A DNA stretch of 64,000 nt from Phaeocystidibacter sp965659415 (GTDB taxonomy: Bacteria > Bacteroidota > Bacteroidia > Flavobacteriales > Schleiferiaceae), in contig CBFHVA010000005.1 in the NCBI GenBank assembly GCA_965659415.1, forward strand, positions 62,001 to 126,000. Direction: 5' to 3'. Of the stretch, positions 17,866 through 25,623 are shown in pieces. Every line of letters starts with the position of its first letter. The stretch's first letter is position 1. Position numbers and translations under genes: made by a program. The notes below the pieces were generated by a model. That model saw only the letters and a program-made list of their open reading frames with translations. It did not search any database and had not been told where the DNA came from.

Positions 17866-18200
17866 GATTGTGTGTTCTTGGCTGTGGTAACTTTTACGGC
17901 TTTCACAAGCTCATCCCATGTAGTTTGCAATTCGCCCAGGAACGATTTGCCTTCATCGGTAATACTGTAGTACTTTCTAGGCGGACCACTCTTGCTTTCT
18001 TCCCAGCGATATCCGAGTAGTCCTGCATTTTTAAGTCGGGTTAGGAGAGGGTAGAGGGTGCCCTCAACCACAATCATTTTTCCTTCCTTAAGTGTGTCGA
18101 TTATATCCGACGCATACGCGTCCTTTTGCTGAAGAGTGGAGAGAATGCACATCTCTAAAACTCCTTTGCGCATTTGCGCTTTTGTATTCTCAATTTTCAT
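17862..18200 (-). CDS. PadR-family transcriptional repressor
   Basis: 112 residues, a short PadR of subfamily 2 with only the winged helix and one dimerisation helix. The N-terminal domain reads KGVLEMCILSTLQQKDAYASDIID, the wing region GTLYPLLTRLKNAGLLGYRWEESKSGPPRKYYSIT is diagnostic. PadR proteins repress their own operon and release DNA on binding a small molecule. The operon promoter at 18673-18702 carries a cluster of GTACTAT/ATAGTAC half-sites that probably are its targets. Overlaps the PspC gene by 4 bases; begins 3 bases after the upstream gene. Confidence 0.93.
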   Translation of the reverse strand: MKIENTKAQMRKGVLEMCILSTLQQKDAYASDIIDTLKEGKMIVVEGTLYPLLTRLKNAGLLGYRWEESKSGPPRKYYSITDEGKSFLGELQTTWDELVKAVKVTTAKNTQS

Positions 18201-18203
18201 GAT

Positions 18204-18647
18204 TCATTTTCTTTGAACGATGAATTCACCATACACCGTGATGTATACCAGTCCACCATCACTGCTGCTAATGGTGAGGTGCAACTCACTGATTGGCTCA
18301 TCGTATTCAGCCAACCATAAGCTGACCTTGTTGTCATCTTCCTTGATTGAAATAGAAGCAAGACCTTCTGCATAGAGTGCTTCCAAGATGCGTTGAGCAA
18401 CTTCTCCATCCTCATTATCGTCTTCAAGGATGCTCACCTTTACACGATCTGAGTTTCCACTTATGGAAATGCCCAATTCCTCTAGATCAACTTCTCCATC
18501 GAAAACCTCATCAAGAGATCGGTTCATCGACATTGAAATCACTCCATTCTCGTTGGACAATAAATCATGTATGCGGTTGCCTACTTCTTGAGCCGTTGAA
18601 AGAAGGCTAATTCCCGCAATCATGACGCCTGTGATTAATGCTTTCAT
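18204..18647 (-). CDS. Exported DUF4252-like protein
   Basis: 147 residues with a signal peptide (about 1-19, cut after TAQ). The mature part shows the DUF4252 pattern as I know it: a first strand block (ISMSMNRSLDEVF), a middle block with SGNSDRVKVSILED, and a last block SELHLTISSSDGGLVYITVYGEF. The function of the family is unknown; it occurs in Bacteroidota near regulators and envelope stress genes. First gene of the operon with padR and the PspC gene, 3 bases before padR. The family assignment is by pattern and moderate. Confidence 0.65.
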   Translation of the reverse strand: MKALITGVMIAGISLLSTAQEVGNRIHDLLSNENGVISMSMNRSLDEVFDGEVDLEELGISISGNSDRVKVSILEDDNEDGEVAQRILEALYAEGLASISIKEDDNKVSLWLAEYDEPISELHLTISSSDGGLVYITVYGEFIVQRK

Positions 18648-18672
18648 TGTGTTTTAGTTTTTGTTGATGGTT

Positions 18673-18702
18673 CAAAGATATAAATAATATGGTACTATGC
18701 AA
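18673..18702 (-). promoter_or_regulatory. Bacteroidota-type promoter of the DUF4252-padR-pspC operon
   Basis: Minus-strand box TATCTTTG (18673-18680) matches TAnnTTTG, and TTG (18700-18702) lies 19 bases upstream, the expected spacing. It is 26 bases from the start codon at 18647. A GTACTAT half-site falls in the spacer. Confidence 0.7.
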
Positions 18703-18750
18703 TACAAAGTACTAAAAAAAAGATAGTACCACTCGTTAACACAGTACTAT
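18691..18750. promoter_or_regulatory. Cluster of AGTACTAT-type half-sites, probable PadR operator
   Basis: Four related elements: GGTACTAT 18691-18698, AGTACT 18708-18713, ATAGTACC 18723-18730 and AGTACTAT 18743-18750. The first and third form an exact 8-bp inverted repeat. They overlap the promoter spacer and the region upstream, where a repressor would block transcription; autoregulation by PadR is inferred. Confidence 0.6.
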
Positions 18751-18778
18751 AATTAAATGATTCAGAAGTGATTAAGGC

Positions 18779-19456
18779 TTAGAAGCGAACTGAAATATTT
18801 TTTTCAGTCAAGATGCTTTGGAAGTAATATGTGCCGTTTATTCCGGAAATATCGACTTGTGTAATGGCGGTGGTTTGGACACCGGGGCGGTACATGCAGA
18901 TATTGGTCTCGGAGATTCCCTCACCACCATGAATGTGGAAGTCGAGTACATCATCGGCCCTCCAAGACGGGTATGAAAGAACCCACTGCTCAAACCAAAA
19001 TGAGCGAGTTGTTTGAATGGACGACGAGTAGAGTGGAGCGCTTTGCCAAATATAGGGTTGTTTCGGGTCGAATGATTCGACGATTAACTCTTTCGCATTC
19101 CATGTAATGCGCCGTACGGAAGACGAACTAAAAATGAATACGGAAAACGGTTCAAGGCCTTGCGCATCAGATTCTGCGAGTGCAACATCTGGATTGGAGA
19201 GCGCAATTTTAGGAAGCAGACCTCTGCTATGGCGGTAAGGCAATTTTCGTTTGTGAGGTTCGAATCCGCCGTTCAGTACGCAAATCACATATTCGCCATC
19301 TGTTAACATCCATGTACCGTCACCGTCGGGATCCTTCGGATACAACAACTTTTGATCTCTGAACGGAAAGATAGGATGTCCACGCAAGGGCGATTCGTCT
19401 CTGTTTTGAGTTACGGTGAACCCATCACTCTTCGGAAGGAAGGTCAGCGTGCACAT
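18779..19456 (-). CDS. NRDE-family protein (TANGO2-like Ntn hydrolase fold)
   Basis: 225 residues. It starts MCTLTFLP, so removal of Met exposes Cys2, the usual nucleophile position of the fold, and the name-giving motif follows as TQNRDESPLRG. Further marks are DPDGDGTWMLTDGEYVICVLNGGFEP and the RHSRGLLP block. The biochemical role in bacteria is unsettled; related proteins in animals are linked to heme or lipid handling. Cytoplasmic. The start lies 32 bases inside the end of the upstream NDH-2 gene, so the two are likely co-translated. Confidence 0.88.
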   Translation of the reverse strand: MCTLTFLPKSDGFTVTQNRDESPLRGHPIFPFRDQKLLYPKDPDGDGTWMLTDGEYVICVLNGGFEPHKRKLPYRHSRGLLPKIALSNPDVALAESDAQGLEPFSVFIFSSSSVRRITWNAKELIVESFDPKQPYIWQSAPLYSSSIQTTRSFWFEQWVLSYPSWRADDVLDFHIHGGEGISETNICMYRPGVQTTAITQVDISGINGTYYFQSILTEKNISVRF

Positions 19457-20744
19457 TTGCTTGAGCAGTTTCTGATTTCGCGAACGGTCTCACGATAAGT
19501 CGTATTCCTTTATCATACGAGAAATAAGACGAGAACCAATTTACTAAGGCTACTAATCGGTTTCTGAATCCTACGAGTTCCATAAGGTGAACGAACATCC
19601 AAATGAGCCAGGCAAAGAAACCGCTAAAATGAAGTCCCGCTATATCAACTACGGCCTTATTTCTACCAATCGTTGCCATCGCGCCTTTGTCTAAGTACCT
19701 GAAAGGCTTCAGCTGAGCGCCCTTCTTTTGCCGAAGCAGGTTTTTTGAAAGCAAATCGCCTTGTTGCACCGCTACTGGCGCTACCATTGGGTGTCCATTG
19801 GGGTGACTTTCCTGTTTCATTAAGGCTGTATCTCCAATGGCGTAAACACCACGCATTCCTTCAACTCGATTGAATTCATCCACGAGGATTCGCCCTCGTT
19901 CAACTGCATTCTCCGGAATCCCATCAACCGATACACCTTTAACACCAGCTGCCCAAATCAATGTACTGGCGGGCAACTCACGATCTTCGGTGAATACGGT
20001 TTCACCGTCATAGTCCTTAACCATCGTTTGAGTCCACACTTGCACTCCCAGCTTTTCTAAACCAGCAAGCGCCTTCGATCCTGCATTATCACTCATTCCA
20101 TTTAGCAGTCTGGGTGCCGCTTCCAAGAGGTGAATGGACATGCGTCTAAAATCCAAGTCAGGATAATCAGCAGGAAGTACGTGCAATTTGAGCTCGGCAA
20201 TTGCGCCTGCCAGCTCTACACCTGTTGGACCACCTCCCACTATGACATAATTCATTAGTCGCTCCCGTTCCTTTAAATCGGCGGAAAGGAGAGAGGCCTC
20301 AAAATTTTGAAGTATCAGACTGCGAAGATTAAGAGCCTCAGGAAGACTCTTCATGGGCATTGCGTTCTTTTGAACATTTTGATTGCCGAAGTAATTCGTT
20401 GTGCTCCCAGTAGCAATCACCAAATGATCATATCGGACCCAGCCGTGATCGGTTTTTAATTCCTTTTTCTCTTCATCGATTTGTTCAGCTCGCGCAACCC
20501 GAAAGTAAAATTCTCGCTTCTTTTGAAAGATCTTCCGTAAGGGATAGGCAATGCTGTCAGGCTCTAAGCCGGATGTAGCCACTTGATAAAGAAGAGGCTG
20601 AAAGGTGTGATAGTTGTGCTTGTCAATTAAAACAATTTGAAACTCATTGGGATTGAGTTTTTTGGCAAGTTTAAGTCCGCCAAATCCTCCGCCAATAATG
20701 ATGACGCGTTCTTTTTTGGATTCAGGGATGTTTAATGCTGACAT
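19425..20744 (-). CDS. Type II NADH dehydrogenase (NDH-2)-like flavoprotein
   Basis: 439 residues. FAD-binding GGGFGGLKLAKKL (about 18-30), then HTFQPLLYQVATSGLEP, the second dinucleotide (NADH) site VIVGGGPTGVELAGAIAEL (about 170-190), and the FAD-clamp GVYAIGD. Near the C-terminus amphipathic/hydrophobic segments (FSGFFAWLIWMFVHLMELVG) attach it to the membrane. NDH-2 oxidises NADH and reduces quinone without pumping protons. The gene sits between dinB and the NRDE gene in a compact minus-strand run. Confidence 0.92.
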   Translation of the reverse strand: MSALNIPESKKERVIIIGGGFGGLKLAKKLNPNEFQIVLIDKHNYHTFQPLLYQVATSGLEPDSIAYPLRKIFQKKREFYFRVARAEQIDEEKKELKTDHGWVRYDHLVIATGSTTNYFGNQNVQKNAMPMKSLPEALNLRSLILQNFEASLLSADLKERERLMNYVIVGGGPTGVELAGAIAELKLHVLPADYPDLDFRRMSIHLLEAAPRLLNGMSDNAGSKALAGLEKLGVQVWTQTMVKDYDGETVFTEDRELPASTLIWAAGVKGVSVDGIPENAVERGRILVDEFNRVEGMRGVYAIGDTALMKQESHPNGHPMVAPVAVQQGDLLSKNLLRQKKGAQLKPFRYLDKGAMATIGRNKAVVDIAGLHFSGFFAWLIWMFVHLMELVGFRNRLVALVNWFSSYFSYDKGIRLIVRPFAKSETAQANVHADLPSEE

Positions 20745-20747
20745 GCT

Positions 20748-21269
20748 TTAGGGCAATTGGGTTAGGTATCTTTCCTTGAGAATATTGGTGTGATGTATAA
20801 CGTGGCCGGACATGATGAAAGCAAGACTACGTGTTGTGAAGGGATTACCACTGGCAATAATCTTATTCGACCATTGACTGTCGCTTACCCCTCGGGCAAA
20901 GTGCTGAGATGAGCGACGTTGCGCTTTGAACCACTCTACTAATTCAGCTATGGATTCTGTGTTTGATTGGTTCTCCTGTACCCATTGATTGTGATTGAAT
21001 CCTGGGAGCTCACTCTGCTCCCCTCGTGCAGCCCACATGAGTCGACTGAGAAAAACCACCTCGGCATCAATCAGGTGCAGAATTACTTCGGAAATTGACC
21101 ATTTACCTTCTGCATATCGATAGTTCGAATAGGGATCAAAATCGATAGAACTCAAAGTGGAGGTGAGAAGTTCACCACTTTCTTCAAGTGCACTTATCGG
21201 ATCGTCACTTTTTACCAATTGCACATACGCTGCATAGAATGAGCCGTATTCGGAGGAGTCTGGCCTCAT
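20748..21269 (-). CDS. DinB-family protein
   Basis: 173 residues of the four-helix DinB/YfiT fold. The metal-binding histidines are His65 in EVILHLIDAE and the pair in SGHVIHHTNILKER (His156 and His160). The GKWSISEVI motif before the first His is also typical. Family members are thiol-dependent transferases or of unknown activity; in bacilli bacillithiol is the partner, and Bacteroidota of this group can make bacillithiol-like thiols, so a transferase role is possible. Ends 3 bases before the NDH-2 start. Confidence 0.88.
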   Translation of the reverse strand: MRPDSSEYGSFYAAYVQLVKSDDPISALEESGELLTSTLSSIDFDPYSNYRYAEGKWSISEVILHLIDAEVVFLSRLMWAARGEQSELPGFNHNQWVQENQSNTESIAELVEWFKAQRRSSQHFARGVSDSQWSNKIIASGNPFTTRSLAFIMSGHVIHHTNILKERYLTQLP

Positions 21270-21323
21270 GGACGTTAGATGTTTATGATTGTGGCATTCT
21301 TCTCAAGCATGAATTTTACCTTA

Positions 21324-21818
21324 CTAATATCCTTCCGTTAGTGGAGAAATAAAGCAGAATCGTCTACGTACGGTACCTAAATTCGCTTCAAAAAAAATCT
21401 TTATCACCTCGTCCTCTACAGGGTAGTGAATGGAAAGGCGAATTGTACAATTGTAGATGTTCCGGGTCCCTTCAACCTCTTCTATGATGACTGTATCGAG
21501 AAGCAGACTTGCACCTTCGTTCATTTGGTACACATACACCTCTTGTAACTCTTCAAGGTTTTTTACAAATTGCTCTAATTCAGATTGATGAGAGTTGTTT
21601 ACGTACATTTTGAATTCCGACTTATCGGAGTTCGACATGGGTTGTCGATTGATCAACAAATGATACTCTTCCAATGTGATAAAGAGGGAGTCCGAAACGG
21701 GAAAGGCAGTTGTAACACTCTTCAAGAATTCATCGGCTAGCTTTTGCACGGTTCGTTCTTGAGCATGAATGAGGAATCCAGCGAAAAACAGTACCGAAAG
21801 TGCGAGCCGTTTGAGCAT
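21324..21818 (-). CDS. Small exported protein of unknown function
   Basis: I use the ATG at 21818 (MLKRLALSVLFFAG), giving 164 residues and a clean signal peptide cut after HAQ; the longer frame from 21842 adds eight residues in front. The mature protein is acidic, with one Cys in IYNCTIRLSIHYP and another in RFCFISP near the end. No family recognised. It may contain a mixed alpha/beta fold of the kind often found in periplasmic proteins of this phylum. Confidence 0.6.
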   Translation of the reverse strand: MLKRLALSVLFFAGFLIHAQERTVQKLADEFLKSVTTAFPVSDSLFITLEEYHLLINRQPMSNSDKSEFKMYVNNSHQSELEQFVKNLEELQEVYVYQMNEGASLLLDTVIIEEVEGTRNIYNCTIRLSIHYPVEDEVIKIFFEANLGTVRRRFCFISPLTEGY

Positions 21819-21852
21819 GAAGCTAAGATAGGAAAACGCCAATAGATGGGGT

Positions 21853-21891
21853 AAAAAAAAGAAGGCCTTTGCTTAGAGCAAAAAGGCCTTC
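21853..21891 (-). terminator. Hairpin terminator for the gene at 21919-22236
   Basis: Perfect 10-bp stem GAAGGCCTTT / AAAGGCCTTC (21861-21870 with 21882-21891) followed on the minus strand by eight T (21853-21860). Confidence 0.85.
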
Positions 21892-21918
21892 AGAGGAACA
21901 ATGAAACACCAATGAATC

Positions 21919-22236
21919 TTAAAAATACGCAGCGTATTTGGTTTTGTATCTGCAGAGCACTTCGTTAATCACTTGACTAACGGATCGGTTCTTTTCAGGA
22001 GATACGTACACATAATTAAAGCGACGAATCTTGTGAGTATTTTCTAAGCGGTGATAGGTGTCTCGAATAAGTCTTGTTCTTTCCACAGGATCATCAATAA
22101 GCACTAAATCTTGAGCAAGCTCATCAATGATCTGTTGGGCCACACCTTGCACTGTGCGGGATCGTTGAATCCCATCAATAATCCTCTTAAAAACGTTATT
22201 TCTGACTTGTCTTGGGTCGGGTTGGGCGAGAATCAT
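21919..22236 (-). CDS. Small protein of unknown function
   Basis: The open frame reaches back to 22356, but a good promoter lies inside that extension (22287-22317), so I place the start at the ATG at 22236 (MILAQPDPRQV), giving 105 residues. The product is basic, with two likely helices and the segment HKIRRFNYVYVSPEKNRS. No signal peptide, no family recognised. It is a single-gene unit with its own promoter and terminator, which supports it being real. Confidence 0.6.
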   Translation of the reverse strand: MILAQPDPRQVRNNVFKRIIDGIQRSRTVQGVAQQIIDELAQDLVLIDDPVERTRLIRDTYHRLENTHKIRRFNYVYVSPEKNRSVSQVINEVLCRYKTKYAAYF

Positions 22237-22286
22237 AATCGGTTGGTTTTGGTTTGCATCCCTATTTATGAGTAGGAATGCTCGAT

Positions 22287-22317
22287 CAAGTATAATGAAA
22301 AGATTTAAATATCCAAA
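22287..22317 (-). promoter_or_regulatory. Bacteroidota-type promoter
   Basis: Minus-strand TTTG (22314-22317), 19-base spacer, TATACTTG (22287-22294, one mismatch to TAnnTTTG). It sits 51 bases before the ATG at 22236 and inside the longer open frame. Confidence 0.6.
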
Positions 22318-22358
22318 CACTACAGTGTGCAAAGTGCCAAAAATGAACAAGTTCAAAG

Positions 22359-23114
22359 TTACCAGCCTTGTTCAGATTCGTTTAAGATCTGCTCTCGACA
22401 CTGCTCTTTAAGATAGGATTGATAGCAATTGAGCAAGCTCACCAAGAGGTCGTAATCGTTGCAGGTAGATATAGGTTGATTACGGAACTTGCAGCTCCAA
22501 GCAAAGGCCTCTAGTTCTTGAGCGCTTAAGCCTGTTATTTGCATAAGGATTTCTCGGTTATTACCTTCCCGAAGCTGCTGACGATAGGCGTTCTCGGCTT
22601 GAAGCTTTCGGAGTTCTCTTAATTGACGCGGTCTTGAGCCGAAGTAGTAATACAGCAAGTCTACAGGAGAGGCAATGCCAGGTTGAGCCATATCGGCCGG
22701 ATAGTTGATTTGCTCTTCGTCTGGAATGTTTGGCTCTTCGAGTGGCATACGACGAGGTCGGTTCGTTTCATACTTATAGGTATTCACACTCACCTCATCA
22801 ATCAAGTAATTTCTTGGTTCCATCTCTACAATTCTCACCAAGAGCTCATCCATTTCTGAAGGCATAATTTCAAAGGTGAAGGCATACGCTAAATGGGAGA
22901 ATACTATCGAATCGCCTGCTTCTGCGTCAAGAGTAAAGAAGCCTCTTTCGTTGGTCATGGCGTGCATTTCAGTGCGCATGTTTACCACGTATACATCTGG
23001 AATAAACTCACCAACCTCATTTCTCACAAACCCTTCAAACTTGGTTTGAGCATTGGAATATTGAGAAACCAGCAGGGCGGTTGCACAGAAGATGGAATAG
23101 AGATCCTTACTCAT
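22359..23114 (-). CDS. Exported protein with carboxypeptidase-like regulatory domain
   Basis: 251 residues. Signal peptide about 1-22 (cut near SNAQ). Residues 24-100 are a CarboxypepD_reg-like beta-sandwich: FEGFVRNEVGEFIPDVYVVN, TNERGFFTLDAEAGDSIVFSHLAY. This domain is common at the N-terminus of TonB-dependent receptors but here there is no barrel; the C-terminal 150 residues are acidic and helical, with four Cys (SCKFR, STCND, LNCYQ, EQCRE). Likely periplasmic; role unknown. Divergent from ettA. Confidence 0.75.
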   Translation of the reverse strand: MSKDLYSIFCATALLVSQYSNAQTKFEGFVRNEVGEFIPDVYVVNMRTEMHAMTNERGFFTLDAEAGDSIVFSHLAYAFTFEIMPSEMDELLVRIVEMEPRNYLIDEVSVNTYKYETNRPRRMPLEEPNIPDEEQINYPADMAQPGIASPVDLLYYYFGSRPRQLRELRKLQAENAYRQQLREGNNREILMQITGLSAQELEAFAWSCKFRNQPISTCNDYDLLVSLLNCYQSYLKEQCREQILNESEQGW

Positions 23115-23219
23115 GAATTACAAAAGAACAAAATTGTACGACTCATTACTCACTGGCCGATGTTCATCACAAGACTTTAACGATATTCGCATTGAATTTC
23201 ATCTCAACCTATACACGAT

Positions 23220-24917
23220 ATGTCCGACGATAAGAAAGTCATCTTCTCGATGTCAGGTGTGAGCAAGGTATTGCCACACAACAATAAGACCATCATTAAG
23301 GATATCTATTTGAGCTTTTTCTATGGTGCAAAGATTGGCATCATCGGTTTGAATGGATCTGGTAAGTCTACATTGCTGAAGATTATTGCTGGTGTTGAAA
23401 AAAACTACCAAGGCGATGTAGCTTTTTCACCAGGCTATTCAGTAGGCTATCTCGAGCAAGAACCTGAATTGGATGAATCGAAAACGGTCATTGAAATTGT
23501 TCGTGAAGGAGCCAGTGAAACCATGGCTATTCTTGATGAGTACAATCAAATCAATGATCAATTTGGTTTGCCAGAAGTATATGAGAATCCCGATAAAATG
23601 GAGAAATTCATGGCGAGGCAAGCAGAGCTTCAAGACAAGATTGATGCTACCAATGCCTGGGAGATTGACACGGTGCTCAAGCGAGCTATGGACGCATTGA
23701 ATTGTCCCGACGAAGATACCTCAATTAGCGTGCTCTCTGGAGGGGAAAGAAGACGAGTGGCATTGTGCCGACTACTATTAAAGAATCCAGATATCCTATT
23801 GCTGGATGAGCCTACCAACCACTTAGACGCTGAATCTATATTGTGGTTGGAGCATCACTTACAGCAGTATAAGGGAACTGTTATTGCGGTGACGCACGAC
23901 CGTTACTTCCTTGACAATGTGGCAGGCTGGATTCTTGAACTCGACAGAGGAGAAGGCATACCTTGGAAAGGGAACTATTCATCTTGGTTGGATCAGAAAA
24001 CCAAGCGTTTAGAGAAAGAGGAAAAGCAGGCTAGTAAGCGCAGAAAAACCTTGGAGCGCGAGCTTGAATGGGTACGCATGAATCCAAAAGGGCGACAAGC
24101 GAAGAGCAAAGCCCGTTTGAGCAATTACGAAAAGATGCTTTCTGAAGAACAGAAGGAGAAAGAGAGCAAATTGGAAATTTTCATTCCACCAGGACCGCGC
24201 TTGGGCACTAATGTGATTGATGCGAAGGGTGTGAAGAAGGCCTTTGGGGAAAAGCTACTCTATGAAGACCTGAATTTCAGCTTACCGCCAGCTGGTATTG
24301 TTGGAATTATTGGTCCAAATGGCGCTGGTAAAACCACGATTTTTAAAATGATCATGGATCAGCAGCAGCCGGATTCCGGGACATTCGAAACGGGAGAAAC
24401 CGTGAAGATTTCGTACGTAGATCAAACCCACGAGAAAATCCAACCAGAAAGCTCCATCTACGAGATCATCGCCGATGGTCAAGAGCAGTTCGAAATGGGA
24501 GGGCAGGTTGTGAATGCACGTGCTTACTTGAGCCGGTTTAACTTTGCTGGTGGTGACCAGAGTAAGAAAGTGGGTGTGCTTTCCGGAGGTGAGAGAAACC
24601 GTTTACATCTGGCAATGGCCCTTAAAGAAGGCGGTAATGTGTTGCTTCTTGATGAGCCTACCAACGACTTGGATGTAAATACCCTGCGAGCCTTGGAAGA
24701 AGGTCTCGAGAATTTCGCGGGATGTGCGGTTATTATTTCTCACGACCGTTGGTTCCTCGATCGAGTTTGTACCCACATATTAGCTTTCGAAGGAGATTCT
24801 CAAGTTTACTATTTTGAAGGTTCATTCTCCGAATACGAAGAGAACAAGAAGAAACGTCTTGGTTTGGATGACGAGCCGAGAAAGTTCAAGTATAAGAAAC
24901 TGATGAAGGATCAGTAA
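23220..24917 (+). CDS. ettA: ABC-F translation factor EttA
   Basis: 565 residues, full length for EttA. First ABC domain: Walker A GLNGSGKST (43-51), signature LSGGERRRVAL, Walker B ILLLDEPTNHLD. The linker between the domains is charged (about 255-320, KEEKQASKRRKTLEREL), the P-site tRNA interaction motif of ABC-F proteins. Second domain: GPNGAGKTT, LSGGERNRLHL, VLLLDEPTNDLD. EttA binds the ribosomal E site and adjusts translation to the ATP/ADP ratio. Soluble, no membrane domain. Followed by a hairpin terminator. Confidence 0.96.
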   Translation: MSDDKKVIFSMSGVSKVLPHNNKTIIKDIYLSFFYGAKIGIIGLNGSGKSTLLKIIAGVEKNYQGDVAFSPGYSVGYLEQEPELDESKTVIEIVREGASETMAILDEYNQINDQFGLPEVYENPDKMEKFMARQAELQDKIDATNAWEIDTVLKRAMDALNCPDEDTSISVLSGGERRRVALCRLLLKNPDILLLDEPTNHLDAESILWLEHHLQQYKGTVIAVTHDRYFLDNVAGWILELDRGEGIPWKGNYSSWLDQKTKRLEKEEKQASKRRKTLERELEWVRMNPKGRQAKSKARLSNYEKMLSEEQKEKESKLEIFIPPGPRLGTNVIDAKGVKKAFGEKLLYEDLNFSLPPAGIVGIIGPNGAGKTTIFKMIMDQQQPDSGTFETGETVKISYVDQTHEKIQPESSIYEIIADGQEQFEMGGQVVNARAYLSRFNFAGGDQSKKVGVLSGGERNRLHLAMALKEGGNVLLLDEPTNDLDVNTLRALEEGLENFAGCAVIISHDRWFLDRVCTHILAFEGDSQVYYFEGSFSEYEENKKKRLGLDDEPRKFKYKKLMKDQ

Positions 24918-24946
24918 ATAGTGATTGCCGAATTGGTAAAACTCTG

Positions 24947-24975
24947 AAGGGCGTGTTCATTGAACATGCCCTTTT
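24947..24975. terminator. Bidirectional hairpin terminator after ettA
   Basis: AAGGGC-g-TGTTC / GAACA-t-GCCCTT stem with a 3-base loop, followed by a short T-run. It lies between ettA and the converging small gene. Confidence 0.75.
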
Positions 24976-24978
24976 AGT

Positions 24979-25335
24979 TTAGGAATGGCTCAATTCGTTG
25001 GGATTTTCAATTGCTTTTGCATTCCGATTCATCAATCCAAAAACTTCTTGCCAAGGAATAAAATTGATCGCTGACATCCGAATGCTAGAAACTTGAATGT
25101 GGTGAAGGCGCTTGTCGAATATCGCCTTTATCTCGGGTTTTGCGAGAAATGCGTTCAAATCAGCTTCTGATTTCCAAAGCGTCATGAAATAAACACTTCG
25201 CGGTAGCCACTTAGATCTGGACCCTCTATATCCGTGATGCAATTTTGCCAGTGCGTGAAGCCTCCTTCGCTGCTGTATGAGAGGGAGTAATAAAAAAGGA
25301 TTCGAACCTTTGTTTTTGGTTATAAATGCAATCAT
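24979..25335 (-). CDS. Small ABM-like (dimeric alpha/beta barrel) protein, tentative
   Basis: 118 residues. The segment SVYFMTLWKSEADLNAFLAKPEIKAIFDKRLHHI resembles the strand-helix of antibiotic-biosynthesis-monooxygenase or DUF3291-like folds, where a strand ending in TLW is followed by an acidic helix. The N-terminal 30 residues are poor in character, and the start may be further downstream. Role unknown. Its 276-base upstream region, shared with guaB, carries a 16-bp palindrome nearer to guaB. Confidence 0.5.
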   Translation of the reverse strand: MIAFITKNKGSNPFLLLPLIQQRRRLHALAKLHHGYRGSRSKWLPRSVYFMTLWKSEADLNAFLAKPEIKAIFDKRLHHIQVSSIRMSAINFIPWQEVFGLMNRNAKAIENPNELSHS

Positions 25336-25533
25336 CTGATGCGTTTTCCTGTTGCAGAGAGCAGTGCAAATATAGGCTCAAATCACCTTCAAAAGATGGA
25401 TGGTCATGCTCTATGATAGAACGATAAGAACTATCAAATCGTTGCGGATTGAATCCGAGTAATATAGCCTTTGATCCGTGCATTGATAATCGAGTTTTCG
25501 ATAGGTTGACGGTTCCACGTTACAATTGATTTA

Positions 25534-25549
25534 AACTTCATGTGAAGTT
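25534..25549. promoter_or_regulatory. 16-bp palindrome upstream of guaB
   Basis: AACTTCA-tg-TGAAGTT is an exact inverted repeat with 7-bp arms. It ends 34 bases before the guaB -7 box, a place where an activator or repressor could bind. Which regulator is unknown. Confidence 0.45.
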
Positions 25550-25583
25550 CACAGTGCCTGATATCTATGTGAAAAGAAAAGTG

Positions 25584-25591
25584 TATTTTTG
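25584..25591 (+). promoter_or_regulatory. Probable -7 box of guaB
   Basis: TATTTTTG matches TAnnTTTG, 32 bases before the ATG at 25624. I do not see a clear TTG 19 bases upstream. Confidence 0.5.
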
Positions 25592-25623
25592 CGTGCAATT
25601 TCAGACCAAAATTGCAGCGCTCT

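Noticed and set aside
25226..25483. An 85-codon minus-strand frame overlapping the ABM-like gene
   Set aside because: Shifted frame with no recognised pattern; it might hide a 5' extension of the ABM-like gene through a frameshift, but I see no homology to support that.
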